Positions 34,718 to 43,495 of a DNA stretch of 64,000 nt are shown in pieces. The stretch spans positions 72,292 to 136,291 of the forward strand of contig JAEYYR010000004.1 in the NCBI GenBank assembly GCA_023428375.1, in the 5' to 3' direction. A program made the translations under genes and the position numbers. Source of the stretch: a bacterium. GTDB taxonomy: Bacteria; Babelota; Babeliae; Babelales; Babelaceae. Under the pieces are notes generated by a model. The model was given only the letters and a program-made list of their open reading frames with translations. It had not been told where the DNA came from and did no database searches. Numbering within the stretch: position 1 is the stretch's first letter; each line of letters opens with the position of its first letter.

Positions 34718-35122
34718 ATGGTTGCTGTGTTACATTATTTTTTGATTCTGATACCCATGCTTTTGATTGATGTTTGTTGGTTGTTTTTTGCAGGACCATC
34801 TTTTTATAAACCTTTACTTGATCACTTAATGGCATCTTCAATGAGCATATATCCGGCGGTGTTGTTTTATGCACTGTATGCTCTTGGAATTTTAATATTG
34901 ATTATTAATCCCGGCCGTCAACTTGGCATGTCTGCTGTTGAAATTGTTGCACGCGGTGCGTTTCTTGGTTTAGTTGCGTATGGCGCCTATGATTTGACGA
35001 ATCAAGCAACACTGCGTGATTGGCCTGTTGTTGTCACGATTGTTGATATGGCTTGGGGCGCATGTGTTACCGCATTATCAACAGCGATAGGTTTAATGTT
35101 GATTCGTTATTTCAATCGATAA
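34718..35122 (+). CDS. DUF2177-type membrane protein
   Basis: 134 residues from the ATG at 34718 with AAGGA eight bases upstream. Four hydrophobic segments, and the conserved DUF2177 blocks are visible: LIDVCWLFFAGPSFY near the start, GAFLGLVAYGAYDLTNQATLRDWP in parts, and VDMAWGACVTALST near the end. The family has no known function, though it is widespread in bacteria. It precedes a 50-residue gene by 8 bases and is probably co-transcribed with it. Confidence 0.88.
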   Translation: MVAVLHYFLILIPMLLIDVCWLFFAGPSFYKPLLDHLMASSMSIYPAVLFYALYALGILILIINPGRQLGMSAVEIVARGAFLGLVAYGAYDLTNQATLRDWPVVVTIVDMAWGACVTALSTAIGLMLIRYFNR

Positions 35123-35130
35123 GGGTTTAT

Positions 35131-35283
35131 ATGCCATACAAAGTTGGAAAAAAAACTAAGACAAAAGGTTGGCCGATATTAAAGCATGAAAATGGCAAAT
35201 GGACCGTCATTGCTCATTCATCAACCAAAGCAAAAGCGGAAGCAAGCATTCGTGCGCGTTATATGGGCGAGCATAAAAAATAG
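35131..35283 (+). CDS. Small conserved basic protein, 50 residues
   Basis: ATG at 35131 with AAGGG about 6 bases upstream gives 50 residues: a Lys-rich start (MPYKVGKKTKTKGWPILKHE), then NGKWTVIAHSSTKAKAEASI and RARYMG. Short proteins of this pattern (KGW-x-I-x-GKW-x-V-x-HS-x-KAKA-S-RA-R) occur in many bacterial and phage genomes as hypothetical genes. The compact basic sequence suggests a nucleic-acid or protein ligand. It follows the DUF2177 gene by 8 bases. Confidence 0.75.
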   Translation: MPYKVGKKTKTKGWPILKHENGKWTVIAHSSTKAKAEASIRARYMGEHKK

Positions 35284-35323
35284 AAAGACTCGATTATAAT
35301 TAAAATTGTATCGAAGGAAATAA

Positions 35324-35869
35324 ATGAAATTAAAAAATTTAGTGTATCTTTGTCTTGTTTTATTTATTGTCGGATTAATGTCGTTATATATTTATAAAAA
35401 ATCATTTTCAGTGACCTATGGTATTGATTTTTTGATTGATGCAATAAATGATAATGATCTTACTAAAGCACAAGAATATATTCGTTCTGGGGGCATAATA
35501 AATGTTCATTTTGATTGGGATCAGCCAAGCTGCGGTTGGACCCCATTAAAAAAAGCTATTGATCAAAATTCATTCGAAATGGTAAAGCTTCTGGTTGAGG
35601 CTGGGGCAGATGTAAATGCAGATGTAAATACATCTGGTGTAACGGCGGGAGATTGGGAAAGAGCGCCCAAAGATAATGTCCGTAATAACACAATTTTTTC
35701 TTATGCAGTCATGTTAAATAAACCAGCTATGGTTAAATTATTCATTCAGCATGGTGCAGATGTAAGTAGGCTAGATCCTGTTCATAAAAAATGGAGCCCC
35801 CTGCGTATTGCTGAATATAATGGACATCAGGAAATAATAACTATTCTTAAAGAAAATGGTGCACATTAA
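35324..35869 (+). CDS. Membrane-anchored ankyrin-repeat protein
   Basis: 181 residues: a signal-anchor (MKLKNLVYLCLVLFIVGLMS, residues 5-24) followed by three or four ankyrin repeats. The clear consensus turns are GWTPLKKAIDQNSFEMVKLL, then VEAGADVN, FSYAVMLNKPAMVKLFIQHG and SPLRIAEYNGHQEIITIL. Ankyrin repeats bind proteins. In intracellular bacteria such proteins are often host-directed, but the anchor could keep this one at the inner membrane. GAAGGAAA precedes the ATG. Confidence 0.85.
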   Translation: MKLKNLVYLCLVLFIVGLMSLYIYKKSFSVTYGIDFLIDAINDNDLTKAQEYIRSGGIINVHFDWDQPSCGWTPLKKAIDQNSFEMVKLLVEAGADVNADVNTSGVTAGDWERAPKDNVRNNTIFSYAVMLNKPAMVKLFIQHGADVSRLDPVHKKWSPLRIAEYNGHQEIITILKENGAH

Positions 35870-35931
35870 ATAAGATTATCTCTTTTTTTTGAGCAACTGC
35901 TTTGCATACACTACATAAAAAGTGAGTTTGC

Positions 35932-36768
35932 ATGCCAGAACTACCAGAAGTTGAAGCGTTTAAATCATATTTAGAACATCACTGTATGCGCCAGCAAATA
36001 GCTGAGGTGCATATCAAAGATAAGCAAGTTATAAAGGGTATATCTGCGCTTAATTTTCAAAAAGGGCTTATTGATACTGCGTTTAAAAAAGTTGAGCGAC
36101 GTGGTAAATATTTGGTTATCCATCTACAGCACTCAAAGCAGTTATTGGTGATGCATTTTGGCATGACTGGATTTTTGTATTATACCAAAGACATTGCCGA
36201 GAAAGTTCGTTTTTCTTGCGTCGCTTTTATTTTTAATAACGATTCGGTTTTGCATTGGATCAGTATTCGGAAGTTTGAAAAATTATGGTTAGTTGATTCT
36301 ATAGATGAAATTAAACCATTGCATGAAATGGGTCCAGAGCCTTTATCCCTTACCAAAAAACAGTTCTTAGATTTGATTGCCCACAATAGTAAAAAAAACA
36401 TCAAAGCATTCTTGATGGATCAATCTACTATTGCAGGAATCGGTAACGAATATAGCGATGAGATTATGTTTCAATCAGGTATTGATCCCCATCACAAAAT
36501 TGCTGATCTATCTACAGGAAAAATTACGGCACTGTACACGCAAATGCGTAAAGTGCTTAAATATTTTGTTAAAAGGCAGGGCCTCGATATAAGTTCTGAA
36601 CGTGATAATAAATTCTTTTCTAAAGCAGATCGAGCAAGCTTCAAATCAACCTATCTGCAAGCTCATCGGCATACCGATATGTTGTGTCCAAAAAATCCAA
36701 AGCACCATCTCAAGAAGGCTACAATAGCTGGCCGAACATCATATTATTGTCCAAAGGATCAAGAATGA
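35932..36768 (+). CDS. mutM: Formamidopyrimidine-DNA glycosylase (Fpg/MutM)
   Basis: Removes oxidised purines such as 8-oxoguanine and nicks the abasic site. The N-terminus is the hallmark PELPEVE with catalytic Pro2 and Glu3, after removal of Met1. The central H2TH region reads AGIGNEYSDEIMFQSGIDPH. The C-terminal zinc finger is degenerate: the usual C-x2-C and C-x2-C pairs appear as CPKNPKHH and YCPKDQ, so one Cys of each pair is missing, though His residues could substitute. Length 278 is normal. The stop overlaps the ATG of the DNA-ligase gene (ATGA), linking two steps of base-excision repair. Confidence 0.92.
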   Translation: MPELPEVEAFKSYLEHHCMRQQIAEVHIKDKQVIKGISALNFQKGLIDTAFKKVERRGKYLVIHLQHSKQLLVMHFGMTGFLYYTKDIAEKVRFSCVAFIFNNDSVLHWISIRKFEKLWLVDSIDEIKPLHEMGPEPLSLTKKQFLDLIAHNSKKNIKAFLMDQSTIAGIGNEYSDEIMFQSGIDPHHKIADLSTGKITALYTQMRKVLKYFVKRQGLDISSERDNKFFSKADRASFKSTYLQAHRHTDMLCPKNPKHHLKKATIAGRTSYYCPKDQE

Positions 36769-37784
36769 ATGCGTTATTAGAATCATTATCACCAGAGCTT
36801 AAAAAACAGATCAAAAAAAAGGTGATGTCCGATTTTGAACAACCGATGCTTGCTACCTTAACTAAAGAACATTTTTCAGACAAAGATTGGATTTTTGAAA
36901 AAAAGTTTGATGGGGTGCGTTGTCTTATTATTAAAAACAAAAACAAAGTCGTGCTAAAGTCTCGTAACGACAAAATTCTAAACTATCCAGAAATTGTTGA
37001 AGCAGTAAAAAAGTTGCCCGTAGATCAAATTATTCTTGATGGTGAAGTAGTCGCATTCAAAGGTAAAAACACCAGCTTTTCCGAACTGCAACAACGCTCT
37101 GGCATGATAAAAGATACGGACCGCGTGCTTGCATCCGGTATAAAAATCTATATCTATGTTTTTGATATTTTATACCTTGATGGCTACGAACTAACAAAGT
37201 TGCCGCTTTTAACGCGCAAAGCAATTTTAAAAAAATCTATACCATTCAAGGACCCGTTGCGTTATACCACGCATATTGCAAAAAAAGGTGCTGAATTATT
37301 TAAAAAAGCATGCAAAGAAGGCTGGGAAGGTATCATTGCAAAACGTGCCGCCGGTCATTACGTACACAAACGTTCGAGTGATTGGTTGAAGTTTAAATGT
37401 GTTGCAAATCAAGAACTCGTGATTGGAGGTTACACAGAACCAAGTGGCTCTCGTACTGGCTTTGGCGCAATTTTGCTTGGATATTATAAGAATGGCAAGT
37501 TACTGTATGCCGGCAAAGTTGGTACGGGTTTTAATGAAACGCTTTTGAAAGATTTGTATAAAAAATTTAAAAAATTAGAAACCGATAAAAATCCATTCTC
37601 TAATGATTCGATGGTTTCATCCGACGTTCATTTTATAAAACCAGTCATGGTTGCAGAAATTGGGTTTGAAGAATGGACCAACGATAATAAACTTCGCCAA
37701 GGACGGTTTCAAGGTTTGCGTCTTGATAAAAAAGCAAAAGATGTGCGACAAGAAAAACCAAAAGATGTAACGCGCAAAAAATAG
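36765..37784 (+). CDS. ATP-dependent DNA ligase (LigD-ligase-domain type)
   Basis: 339 residues from the ATG at 36765, with AAGGA upstream and a four-base overlap with fpg. It has the adenylation motif I KFDGVR (nucleophile Lys47), motif III FDILYLDG, motif IV EGIIAKR, motif V WLKFKC and a C-terminal OB-fold domain (GGYTEPSGSRTGFGAILLGY onward). This is the ligase-domain architecture of LigD, without the polymerase and nuclease domains, and no Ku gene is seen nearby. It seals nicks using ATP. The fpg linkage points to excision repair rather than end-joining, by inference. Confidence 0.93.
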   Translation: MNALLESLSPELKKQIKKKVMSDFEQPMLATLTKEHFSDKDWIFEKKFDGVRCLIIKNKNKVVLKSRNDKILNYPEIVEAVKKLPVDQIILDGEVVAFKGKNTSFSELQQRSGMIKDTDRVLASGIKIYIYVFDILYLDGYELTKLPLLTRKAILKKSIPFKDPLRYTTHIAKKGAELFKKACKEGWEGIIAKRAAGHYVHKRSSDWLKFKCVANQELVIGGYTEPSGSRTGFGAILLGYYKNGKLLYAGKVGTGFNETLLKDLYKKFKKLETDKNPFSNDSMVSSDVHFIKPVMVAEIGFEEWTNDNKLRQGRFQGLRLDKKAKDVRQEKPKDVTRKK

Positions 37785-37839
37785 TCTTTACATTTTCGGA
37801 TGCTTTTATAATCATGTACGAAAACCAAAAGGAAATTGT

Positions 37840-38400
37840 ATGATACATCGATATGTATTATTTTTGAGCATTGCTGTTAATTTCATTATGCAGGCAAGTG
37901 AAGCTTCACTAACGCACACTCTAGATGAAATTGCGATGAAAGAGTTACATGAAGCAATTAGGCCAGAGCCTATGGAAAATCCCATGCCTATCTCTACAGA
38001 TAATAGGGCGCAATATGAATACTGGCGCCTTGCCCATAGAATGAACACTCGCCAAACTTTTGAAGATATATTTAGCAGTATTGAAAAAAAATATTTTAAT
38101 GATTTAACGAATGAAATCTTTGCATCTGATTCTTATAACATTCAGTACAAGAAATTTCTAGGTGACCCTAAGCAAGTGGATCAATACAAAAAAGTTGCTG
38201 CTATTTTAGCAAAAAATAAATTGACAGAAAAAGGTGTTAAATATCAAAATAACCCATCGTTTAATACATTTAAACAGTTTATTGAAATAAATCATGATAT
38301 TACCGATGATGCTTACAAATGGATGATTGCTGGAAGTATGTTTTTGTATTACCTACGACAAATTGAACGCGAGCATCGTGAAAGATGGTTGTTAGCGTAA
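37840..38400 (+). CDS. Exported hypothetical protein
   Basis: 186 residues with a signal peptide (MIHRYVLFLSIAVNFIMQASEA) and a polar helical mature part containing many aromatic and charged residues, and a short hydrophobic stretch near the C-terminus (AYKWMIAGSMFLYYL). AAAAGGAAA precedes the ATG. No domain recognised. The 183 bases after it hold a small hairpin (GGTTG/CAACC near 38526-38541) but no gene. Confidence 0.65.
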   Translation: MIHRYVLFLSIAVNFIMQASEASLTHTLDEIAMKELHEAIRPEPMENPMPISTDNRAQYEYWRLAHRMNTRQTFEDIFSSIEKKYFNDLTNEIFASDSYNIQYKKFLGDPKQVDQYKKVAAILAKNKLTEKGVKYQNNPSFNTFKQFIEINHDITDDAYKWMIAGSMFLYYLRQIEREHRERWLLA

Positions 38401-38583
38401 CTGTTTACATTTTTTCCCTGCGTAAAAAATTGCTTTATTTAAAGCTTTTTATTGCGTTTGTCGTTCTGAATATGTTACTTTTTTTAATAGAGGTAGAGGG
38501 GTAGTTTGAAGCTGATTCTCAAGGAAGGTTGAAAAACCAACCAGGCAGAATATACAGAACTAAAAAGCTGTAAATCCCCTACT

Positions 38584-39603
38584 TCAAGTTATATGTGTGA
38601 GTGATTCAATGGTATACGGAGATTTCATTGAAAAGCTCATTATTTTTTTTGATTCAAAATCAAAACTCATTAAATCAATTTTGCGGACCGTCGGATTGTC
38701 ATAGGTATGAAAATAGTAACGACTATTTTTTAGATCTGATGCACTTGTCCATAAGGTACAATCATATACCATCTCATTTTTTTCTTGTTTGCGTACGATG
38801 CCTTTTGGAATATTAAAAAGCTGTAAAATATGAAATGCTTCAAACCACGCTTCAAATTCATTATTGATTGGTGCAACATTCGCAACAAAAAATGCTGCAC
38901 GCACAAAGCGAGAAGGCGGAGTAAAGTCTCCCGGCAAGCCTAGCATGCCACTTCCTTGGCCAAAAGAAGATAAAGAAATCGAACCTAATTGGGTCTTGGT
39001 TATATTTGATGCACTGAGATTAATATAATTATTCAGATTGGTGATATGCCAATCAAAACTTGGTGCGTTGGTAAATACACCTAAAGGATTATTATAGGTA
39101 TGCAATGTGCCATTACGATATTCAATTACTAAACTATTTCCTGCTTTATCATGAATAATATAATGCATTGGGGGTATGCTGCCCCATGGACCAAAGATCG
39201 CATTGCACACGCGAATAGTTGGCAGTGCAGCTGCAACTTCTTGCACAGTGGCAAAATTGGTTAACATCCACGTAAGTAATTCCCAGGGTGCAACGGAAAT
39301 AGACGTCTCATTTTCAGTGACTTCCTGAAATTGTGCATAATCCGGAAAATAAAATATACCACCTGCAAGGCCTTGTTCATTCACGCCATCTAAAAGTATG
39401 GGCATGTTATAGGCATTTGCACCAACAACCGCATACTTTGATTGCCAGGTGAGTCCGTTCTGGTTACCTGATTTGGTCGTACCTTGATAGGGGCATTTTC
39501 TAGGAATCACAATAATTGCTGATTCAAGATCCATACCAAATTCCAATGTACGGGCATAGACAACGGCATTATTTTGAGCGATTAATTTTATTCCAGTACA
39601 CAT
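38584..39603 (-). CDS. Choloylglycine hydrolase/penicillin V acylase-family amidase
   Basis: 339-residue Ntn-hydrolase that cleaves non-peptide C-N bonds. The nucleophile Cys2 (MCTGIKLIAQ) is exposed after Met1 is removed, and Arg18 sits in YARTLEFG, where position 21 is Glu rather than the usual Asp. The downstream family blocks VGANAYNMPILLDGVNEQGL, VFTNAPSFDWHITNLNNY and PSRFVR are intact, so the Asn and Arg residues of the oxyanion hole are present. There is no signal peptide. Members act on bile salts, penicillin V or N-acyl lactones; the substrate here is unknown. It starts 2 bases after a small membrane-protein gene. Confidence 0.9.
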   Translation of the reverse strand: MCTGIKLIAQNNAVVYARTLEFGMDLESAIIVIPRKCPYQGTTKSGNQNGLTWQSKYAVVGANAYNMPILLDGVNEQGLAGGIFYFPDYAQFQEVTENETSISVAPWELLTWMLTNFATVQEVAAALPTIRVCNAIFGPWGSIPPMHYIIHDKAGNSLVIEYRNGTLHTYNNPLGVFTNAPSFDWHITNLNNYINLSASNITKTQLGSISLSSFGQGSGMLGLPGDFTPPSRFVRAAFFVANVAPINNEFEAWFEAFHILQLFNIPKGIVRKQEKNEMVYDCTLWTSASDLKNSRYYFHTYDNPTVRKIDLMSFDFESKKIMSFSMKSPYTIESLTHIT

Positions 39604-39605
39604 TG

Positions 39606-39812
39606 TTATCGTCGTGAATTGAATGCGTAATATAATAAGCCGATAGTGATTAATGCATTCACTACGATTGCAACGATATTAAGTTGTGGAGTTACTAATA
39701 CTCCAAAAGCTTCAATAGGGAGAATATTTGACCAATACAATACTATATGACTTAACGTATGGAATGCCATTGCACCGGCTAAAAAAATCAATAGCTCTTT
39801 TCTTGAAAACAT
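39606..39812 (-). CDS. Small two-segment membrane protein
   Basis: 68 residues with two membrane segments (about 8-26 and 43-62) and a basic end (YYAFNSRR). AAAGGA lies about 5 bases before the ATG. It ends 2 bases before the amidase start on the same strand, so the two form an operon. No known family. Confidence 0.7.
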   Translation of the reverse strand: MFSRKELLIFLAGAMAFHTLSHIVLYWSNILPIEAFGVLVTPQLNIVAIVVNALITIGLLYYAFNSRR

Positions 39813-39893
39813 ATTATTCCTTTTTCAAAGCAGTCTACTGAAATATTTTGAGAAATTTGAAGAAAAGATTGAAGCGTAACGTTAATAATACAA

Positions 39894-40667
39894 TTACGTT
39901 AAAGATTTTAATTTTATTGCGCGCTTTTTTACGCGATTATACAAAAAATCTTGTTCGATTGAATCAAGTTGAGAGAGCGTCTTAAAGGTATTCCAACTTG
40001 TACGAATAATGGGTAATGGATTATGACGATGTTGCCACACAAAATGGCGTGTCTTGGGATCTGCAGGACTTCCGCTACCAAAATCACCAAATTTTTTTCG
40101 GTATGAGCGATACTGAGCGTCAGATGAAGTTTTTGCCAAGATTGATGCAGCGCCTACAATAATATGATTCTCATCGGCTTTATGTTCAGCAAGATATGAA
40201 AGTTTAAGAAGTTTGTTGCTATTAAATATAAACTTTTTTGCGCGAACTTTTGATTTGAGTTCTGAAGAGAGAAGATTATGCAGTCGTTGCTTAAAGCCTT
40301 TTTCTGACGTTTCCCAATTATCTATAATAATAGGAGATGGCATACCAAATTTTGATAATTTTTTAACAATTTTCAGAACAACCAACATTTCCCATTCATT
40401 GAGATTAAAGCTTTTATCATCAATCATAGCCGGAGTGATTTCTTCAATAACAAAGCCTGTAGCTGTTTCTTTAATGATTTGGGCAAGTTCTTCACGCTTT
40501 TTGGCAGCAATAAGCTTGCTGTCATTCACGCCAATCTTTTTCCAGTGGTCAATCGTTGATTTGTCGGCTATGACTCCAGCCAAGAAAATACTACCGATGA
40601 CAGGACATTTGGTAGCATCATCGATACCAGCAATGAGAACAGTGGTTTTTTCTGTTAATAATTCCAT
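39894..40667 (-). CDS. Ribonuclease HII, archaeal-like with altered active-site motif
   Basis: 257 residues. RNase HII removes ribonucleotides from DNA. The family framework is clear: an N-terminal IAGIDDATKCPVIGSIFLAG, then VNDSKLIAAKKREEL, a strand with IIIDNWE, and EHKADENHIIVGAASILAKT with FGDFGSGSPADPKTRHF, which resembles archaeal RNase HII. However, the invariant DEAGRG is DDATKC at residues 16-21: the second acidic residue is Asp rather than Glu, and GRG, which reads the RNA-DNA junction, is lost. The other acidic residues are present. Activity may be altered, or the protein may have another role. Confidence 0.75.
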   Translation of the reverse strand: MELLTEKTTVLIAGIDDATKCPVIGSIFLAGVIADKSTIDHWKKIGVNDSKLIAAKKREELAQIIKETATGFVIEEITPAMIDDKSFNLNEWEMLVVLKIVKKLSKFGMPSPIIIDNWETSEKGFKQRLHNLLSSELKSKVRAKKFIFNSNKLLKLSYLAEHKADENHIIVGAASILAKTSSDAQYRSYRKKFGDFGSGSPADPKTRHFVWQHRHNPLPIIRTSWNTFKTLSQLDSIEQDFLYNRVKKRAIKLKSLT

Positions 40668-40722
40668 ATAAATTTATATTATTGCTATATTTCCACTATA
40701 AAAATTATGGCAATTTAGTCAA

Positions 40723-41241
40723 TTAAATGTCGCGAAGTTCAAAGCCATCCACTATTTGTTCGACATGCCTGTTTACATCAACATTTTCAATAATTTTTTT
40801 TATCTTACCGTTTTCAATAAGTACGGTTATTCTTTTTGGAAACATTGGGTGCCACCAGGAATAAGCCCCATACTGACGAGCAACTTTTTTTGTTGTATCT
40901 GAGAGTAATACAAACGGGAGATTATACTTTTGTTTGAAAACTCGATGAGTGGCTGGTGATTGATAATTAATACCAAAAATTTTTATCCCATGACGATTCA
41001 GTGATGCATAATCTTCTGTTATGCCACAAGCTTGCTTAGTACATCCTGGAGTGTTATCTCGCGGATAAAAATACAGGACTATTCGTTGAGAGGTTTGTTC
41101 AGATAATACATACATTTTATTATCATCACCCATTAGTCTGAATTCTGGCGCTGGTAAACCCACTGAAATAGATTTGGTTAACAACCACGCGCACGACATA
41201 ACGAGAATAAAAACGAAGACAGCTAGTATGATTGGCTTCAT
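40723..41241 (-). CDS. Bcp-type peroxiredoxin with N-terminal membrane anchor
   Basis: 172 residues from the ATG at the complement of 41239-41241, with AAAGG upstream. A hydrophobic anchor (residues 3-21) is followed by a thioredoxin-fold peroxiredoxin. The peroxidatic site YPRDNTPGCTKQAC has Cp at Cys67 and a probable resolving Cys at 72, the five-residue spacing of the atypical two-cysteine Bcp/PrxQ group. It reduces peroxides using thioredoxin. The anchor places the catalytic domain outside the cytoplasm, which fits the extracytoplasmic thioredoxin-fold protein at the right edge of the window. Confidence 0.88.
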   Translation of the reverse strand: MKPIILAVFVFILVMSCAWLLTKSISVGLPAPEFRLMGDDNKMYVLSEQTSQRIVLYFYPRDNTPGCTKQACGITEDYASLNRHGIKIFGINYQSPATHRVFKQKYNLPFVLLSDTTKKVARQYGAYSWWHPMFPKRITVLIENGKIKKIIENVDVNRHVEQIVDGFELRDI

Positions 41242-41358
41242 AATTTTACCTTTCGATGATATTAATTTCTTTTCAAGCATAAAATGAATCCAAAAAATTA
41301 CTATTGTTGAACAGAGTTTATTTTTGCAATAATTAAGAAATATTTAACGGAGAATGCA

Positions 41359-41901
41359 ATGAGTCATTTAACAGGAAAAAAAATCGCTATCTTAGCAACC
41401 AATGGTTTTGAGCAAAGTGAACTTGCAAAACCTAAACAAGCTTTAGAAGCTGCAGGCGCTTTGGTGCACATTATTTCACCTGAAGAAAATAAAATAAAAG
41501 GTTGGAAGGGTGAATTGCATAATTGGGGTGATGAATTTACGGTTGATGTGCATTTAGATAAAGCTGATGCTGCATCATACGATATGTTGCTGTTACCAGG
41601 TGGCGTAATAAATCCTGATATCTTGCGCATGAATGCTCAAGCAGTAGAATTTGTAAAAGAATTTGCAAAAAAGCCCATCGCAGCAATTTGTCATGGACCA
41701 TGGACATTAATTAATGCCGAACTGGTGAAAGGCAAAACAATGACGTCATGGCCATCGGTAAAAATTGATTTAATAAATGCGGGGGCATTTTGGGTTGATC
41801 AAGAAGTGGTTGTTGATGATTTATTAATCACCAGCAGAAGTCCTGAAGATATTCCGGCATTTAATGAAGCAATTATGGAAATGCTTGCTCCAGTTAATTA
41901 A
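41359..41901 (+). CDS. PfpI/DJ-1 family protein (YhbO type)
   Basis: 180 residues of the class I glutamine amidotransferase-like fold. The nucleophile elbow AAICHGPW has Cys111 and His112, and Glu18 in NGFEQSEL completes the DJ-1/PfpI catalytic set. LLLPGG near 77-82 is also typical. Members act as stress-response proteins, deglycases/glyoxalases or proteases; assignment between these is debated. No signal peptide. AACGGAG lies upstream of the ATG. Confidence 0.92.
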   Translation: MSHLTGKKIAILATNGFEQSELAKPKQALEAAGALVHIISPEENKIKGWKGELHNWGDEFTVDVHLDKADAASYDMLLLPGGVINPDILRMNAQAVEFVKEFAKKPIAAICHGPWTLINAELVKGKTMTSWPSVKIDLINAGAFWVDQEVVVDDLLITSRSPEDIPAFNEAIMEMLAPVN

Positions 41902-42061
41902 AAAATGCCGCAACATCAATAGAATCACTCACAATGGTCGTTTGTGTTTTGTAGCGTGTAAAGACATATTTGCAACTAAAACTGCTTTTCATTCCATCGT
42001 GTTGATTGGGGATTTTTTGGCCAATCATCACGATAGACTGGTATACCATAATTTGTGCTAA

Positions 42062-43423
42062 TCATTTAATCTCTGCGGCGATGGTGTTCTCATCAATATC
42101 AGTTATAAGATTAAATCCGAATCTATTTACAATTTCATCAATAGAATCGTTTCTAATCCACAAGTAACCATAAGAAATTTCATTTAGGATTTTTGGATAT
42201 TTTTCTCTAAAAAAATGATCACAGTGAGCTTTATGGGTTAAATTAAAGTGATGCAGGCAATGTTGAATGAGTGAACTATCAAAATATTGTTGTTTTTTTA
42301 AAAATAGACACCAATGGGTTTCAGGAAATAATTGAATGCGAGATTTGAGCTGTGGATTTTTTTCAATTGATGTAAGTTCCCATCCCTCCTGTATATCTTT
42401 AATCCCCGCATGATAACATTTAAAATGTTTGGGAAGATCCATCGGTTTTTCAAAGCTCAATTGCCAAGTAAGTTTGTCCCTTCCGTATAACTGATTTAAC
42501 TCACACTTATCTTTGAAATGAGGTTGAGAAACTTTAAATAAATCGAGAAATGCCATTACAGTAAAAAATGTTAAATTCTTGATAATTAAAGTGTTTGGAT
42601 TTTCGTTATATGAGTTGTTTCCGATTTCTCGGATAATCCATTCTGGTAACTGATCCAAGGAAAGAGAAGTATGGAGATGAGGCAATTGATTATTTCTAGT
42701 ATGATTTTGATAGGGATCAGTATTATTTAAATGATTCCAAATATAATGATTAACCCAAGGTAAGCGCGATTTATAGCGAAATGATGCATCTTCTGTAGTT
42801 CTCTGGCAATATTCATCAAAAATAATTTTTATAAAATCTTGTTTTGATCTCCATTCTGAATTTTTTGTGCACAACTGTATTATGCCCCAAGGCGTTTCTA
42901 TGGTGCCGTTTTTTTCCAATAATCGTAATCCATCGCGAATTTTTTGATCATATGAATGTAGGATAAATGGATGAATAAATAATGGACCAAAGTTGGTTTT
43001 GAGTTCTGCGTGAAAGAGTTGCAATAAGTTAAACAATCGGCGTTCGTTATTATTTTCAAAAGCTTCGGTTAATTGTCTGCGAGAGCGTTGTGTATTTAAT
43101 GTTACTAAAGTTTCTATAGCGGAAATATCGAATCGGCGAGAAATTTCTCCGCATAAAATCGATGCAAATTCAGAACTGTTTATTAATCTATAAGCAAATT
43201 TATTGACTGAAGAAAATGACAGAATGGTTTTTGAAGTACAATCTAAAATCGATCCAAACCTAACAATTGAAGCATTATCATTTGAATCAATTACTTTTGA
43301 TAAAATTAATTGAATAGTGTCATCATCGAATGCCAAGAAGCCAAGCGATTGTCGGTCATTGGAATAACTATTAAAACTGATTAAATGGATTAACGAATAC
43401 AAAAATATATATATCTTTTTCAT
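42062..43423 (-). CDS. Exported F-box-like protein (pair member 1)
   Basis: 453 residues from the ATG at the complement of 43421-43423, which starts a signal peptide (MKKIYIFLYSLIHLISFNSY). Near residues 27-90 lies an F-box-like element: LAFDDDTIQLILSKV, an insert, then ILSFSSVNKFAYRLINSSEF, echoing the eukaryotic LPxDILxxIL...L...SxVNKxxxxL pattern. The remainder is a long polar region sharing blocks with the 44347 protein: TPWGI, LPEWI, a Leu-rich segment and a final SLWIR/YLWIR motif followed by RFGF. In eukaryotes F-box proteins bring substrates to SCF ubiquitin ligases; bacterial ones are known effectors. The assignment is by pattern only. Confidence 0.65.
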   Translation of the reverse strand: MKKIYIFLYSLIHLISFNSYSNDRQSLGFLAFDDDTIQLILSKVIDSNDNASIVRFGSILDCTSKTILSFSSVNKFAYRLINSSEFASILCGEISRRFDISAIETLVTLNTQRSRRQLTEAFENNNERRLFNLLQLFHAELKTNFGPLFIHPFILHSYDQKIRDGLRLLEKNGTIETPWGIIQLCTKNSEWRSKQDFIKIIFDEYCQRTTEDASFRYKSRLPWVNHYIWNHLNNTDPYQNHTRNNQLPHLHTSLSLDQLPEWIIREIGNNSYNENPNTLIIKNLTFFTVMAFLDLFKVSQPHFKDKCELNQLYGRDKLTWQLSFEKPMDLPKHFKCYHAGIKDIQEGWELTSIEKNPQLKSRIQLFPETHWCLFLKKQQYFDSSLIQHCLHHFNLTHKAHCDHFFREKYPKILNEISYGYLWIRNDSIDEIVNRFGFNLITDIDENTIAAEIK

Positions 43424-43495
43424 AGTGTACAATTATAGGGACAATTTAATTTTTACCAAATCACTAACGATTAATATTATAGGTAGAGATATAAA

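Noticed and set aside
36765..37784. Non-homologous end-joining locus
   Set aside because: No Ku gene or LigD polymerase/nuclease domain nearby; the pairing with fpg points to base-excision repair.
38480..38590. A possible structured RNA (tmRNA, SRP or 6S) in the gap before the amidase gene
   Set aside because: Only one small hairpin is convincing, and none of the conserved core motifs of those RNAs is present.
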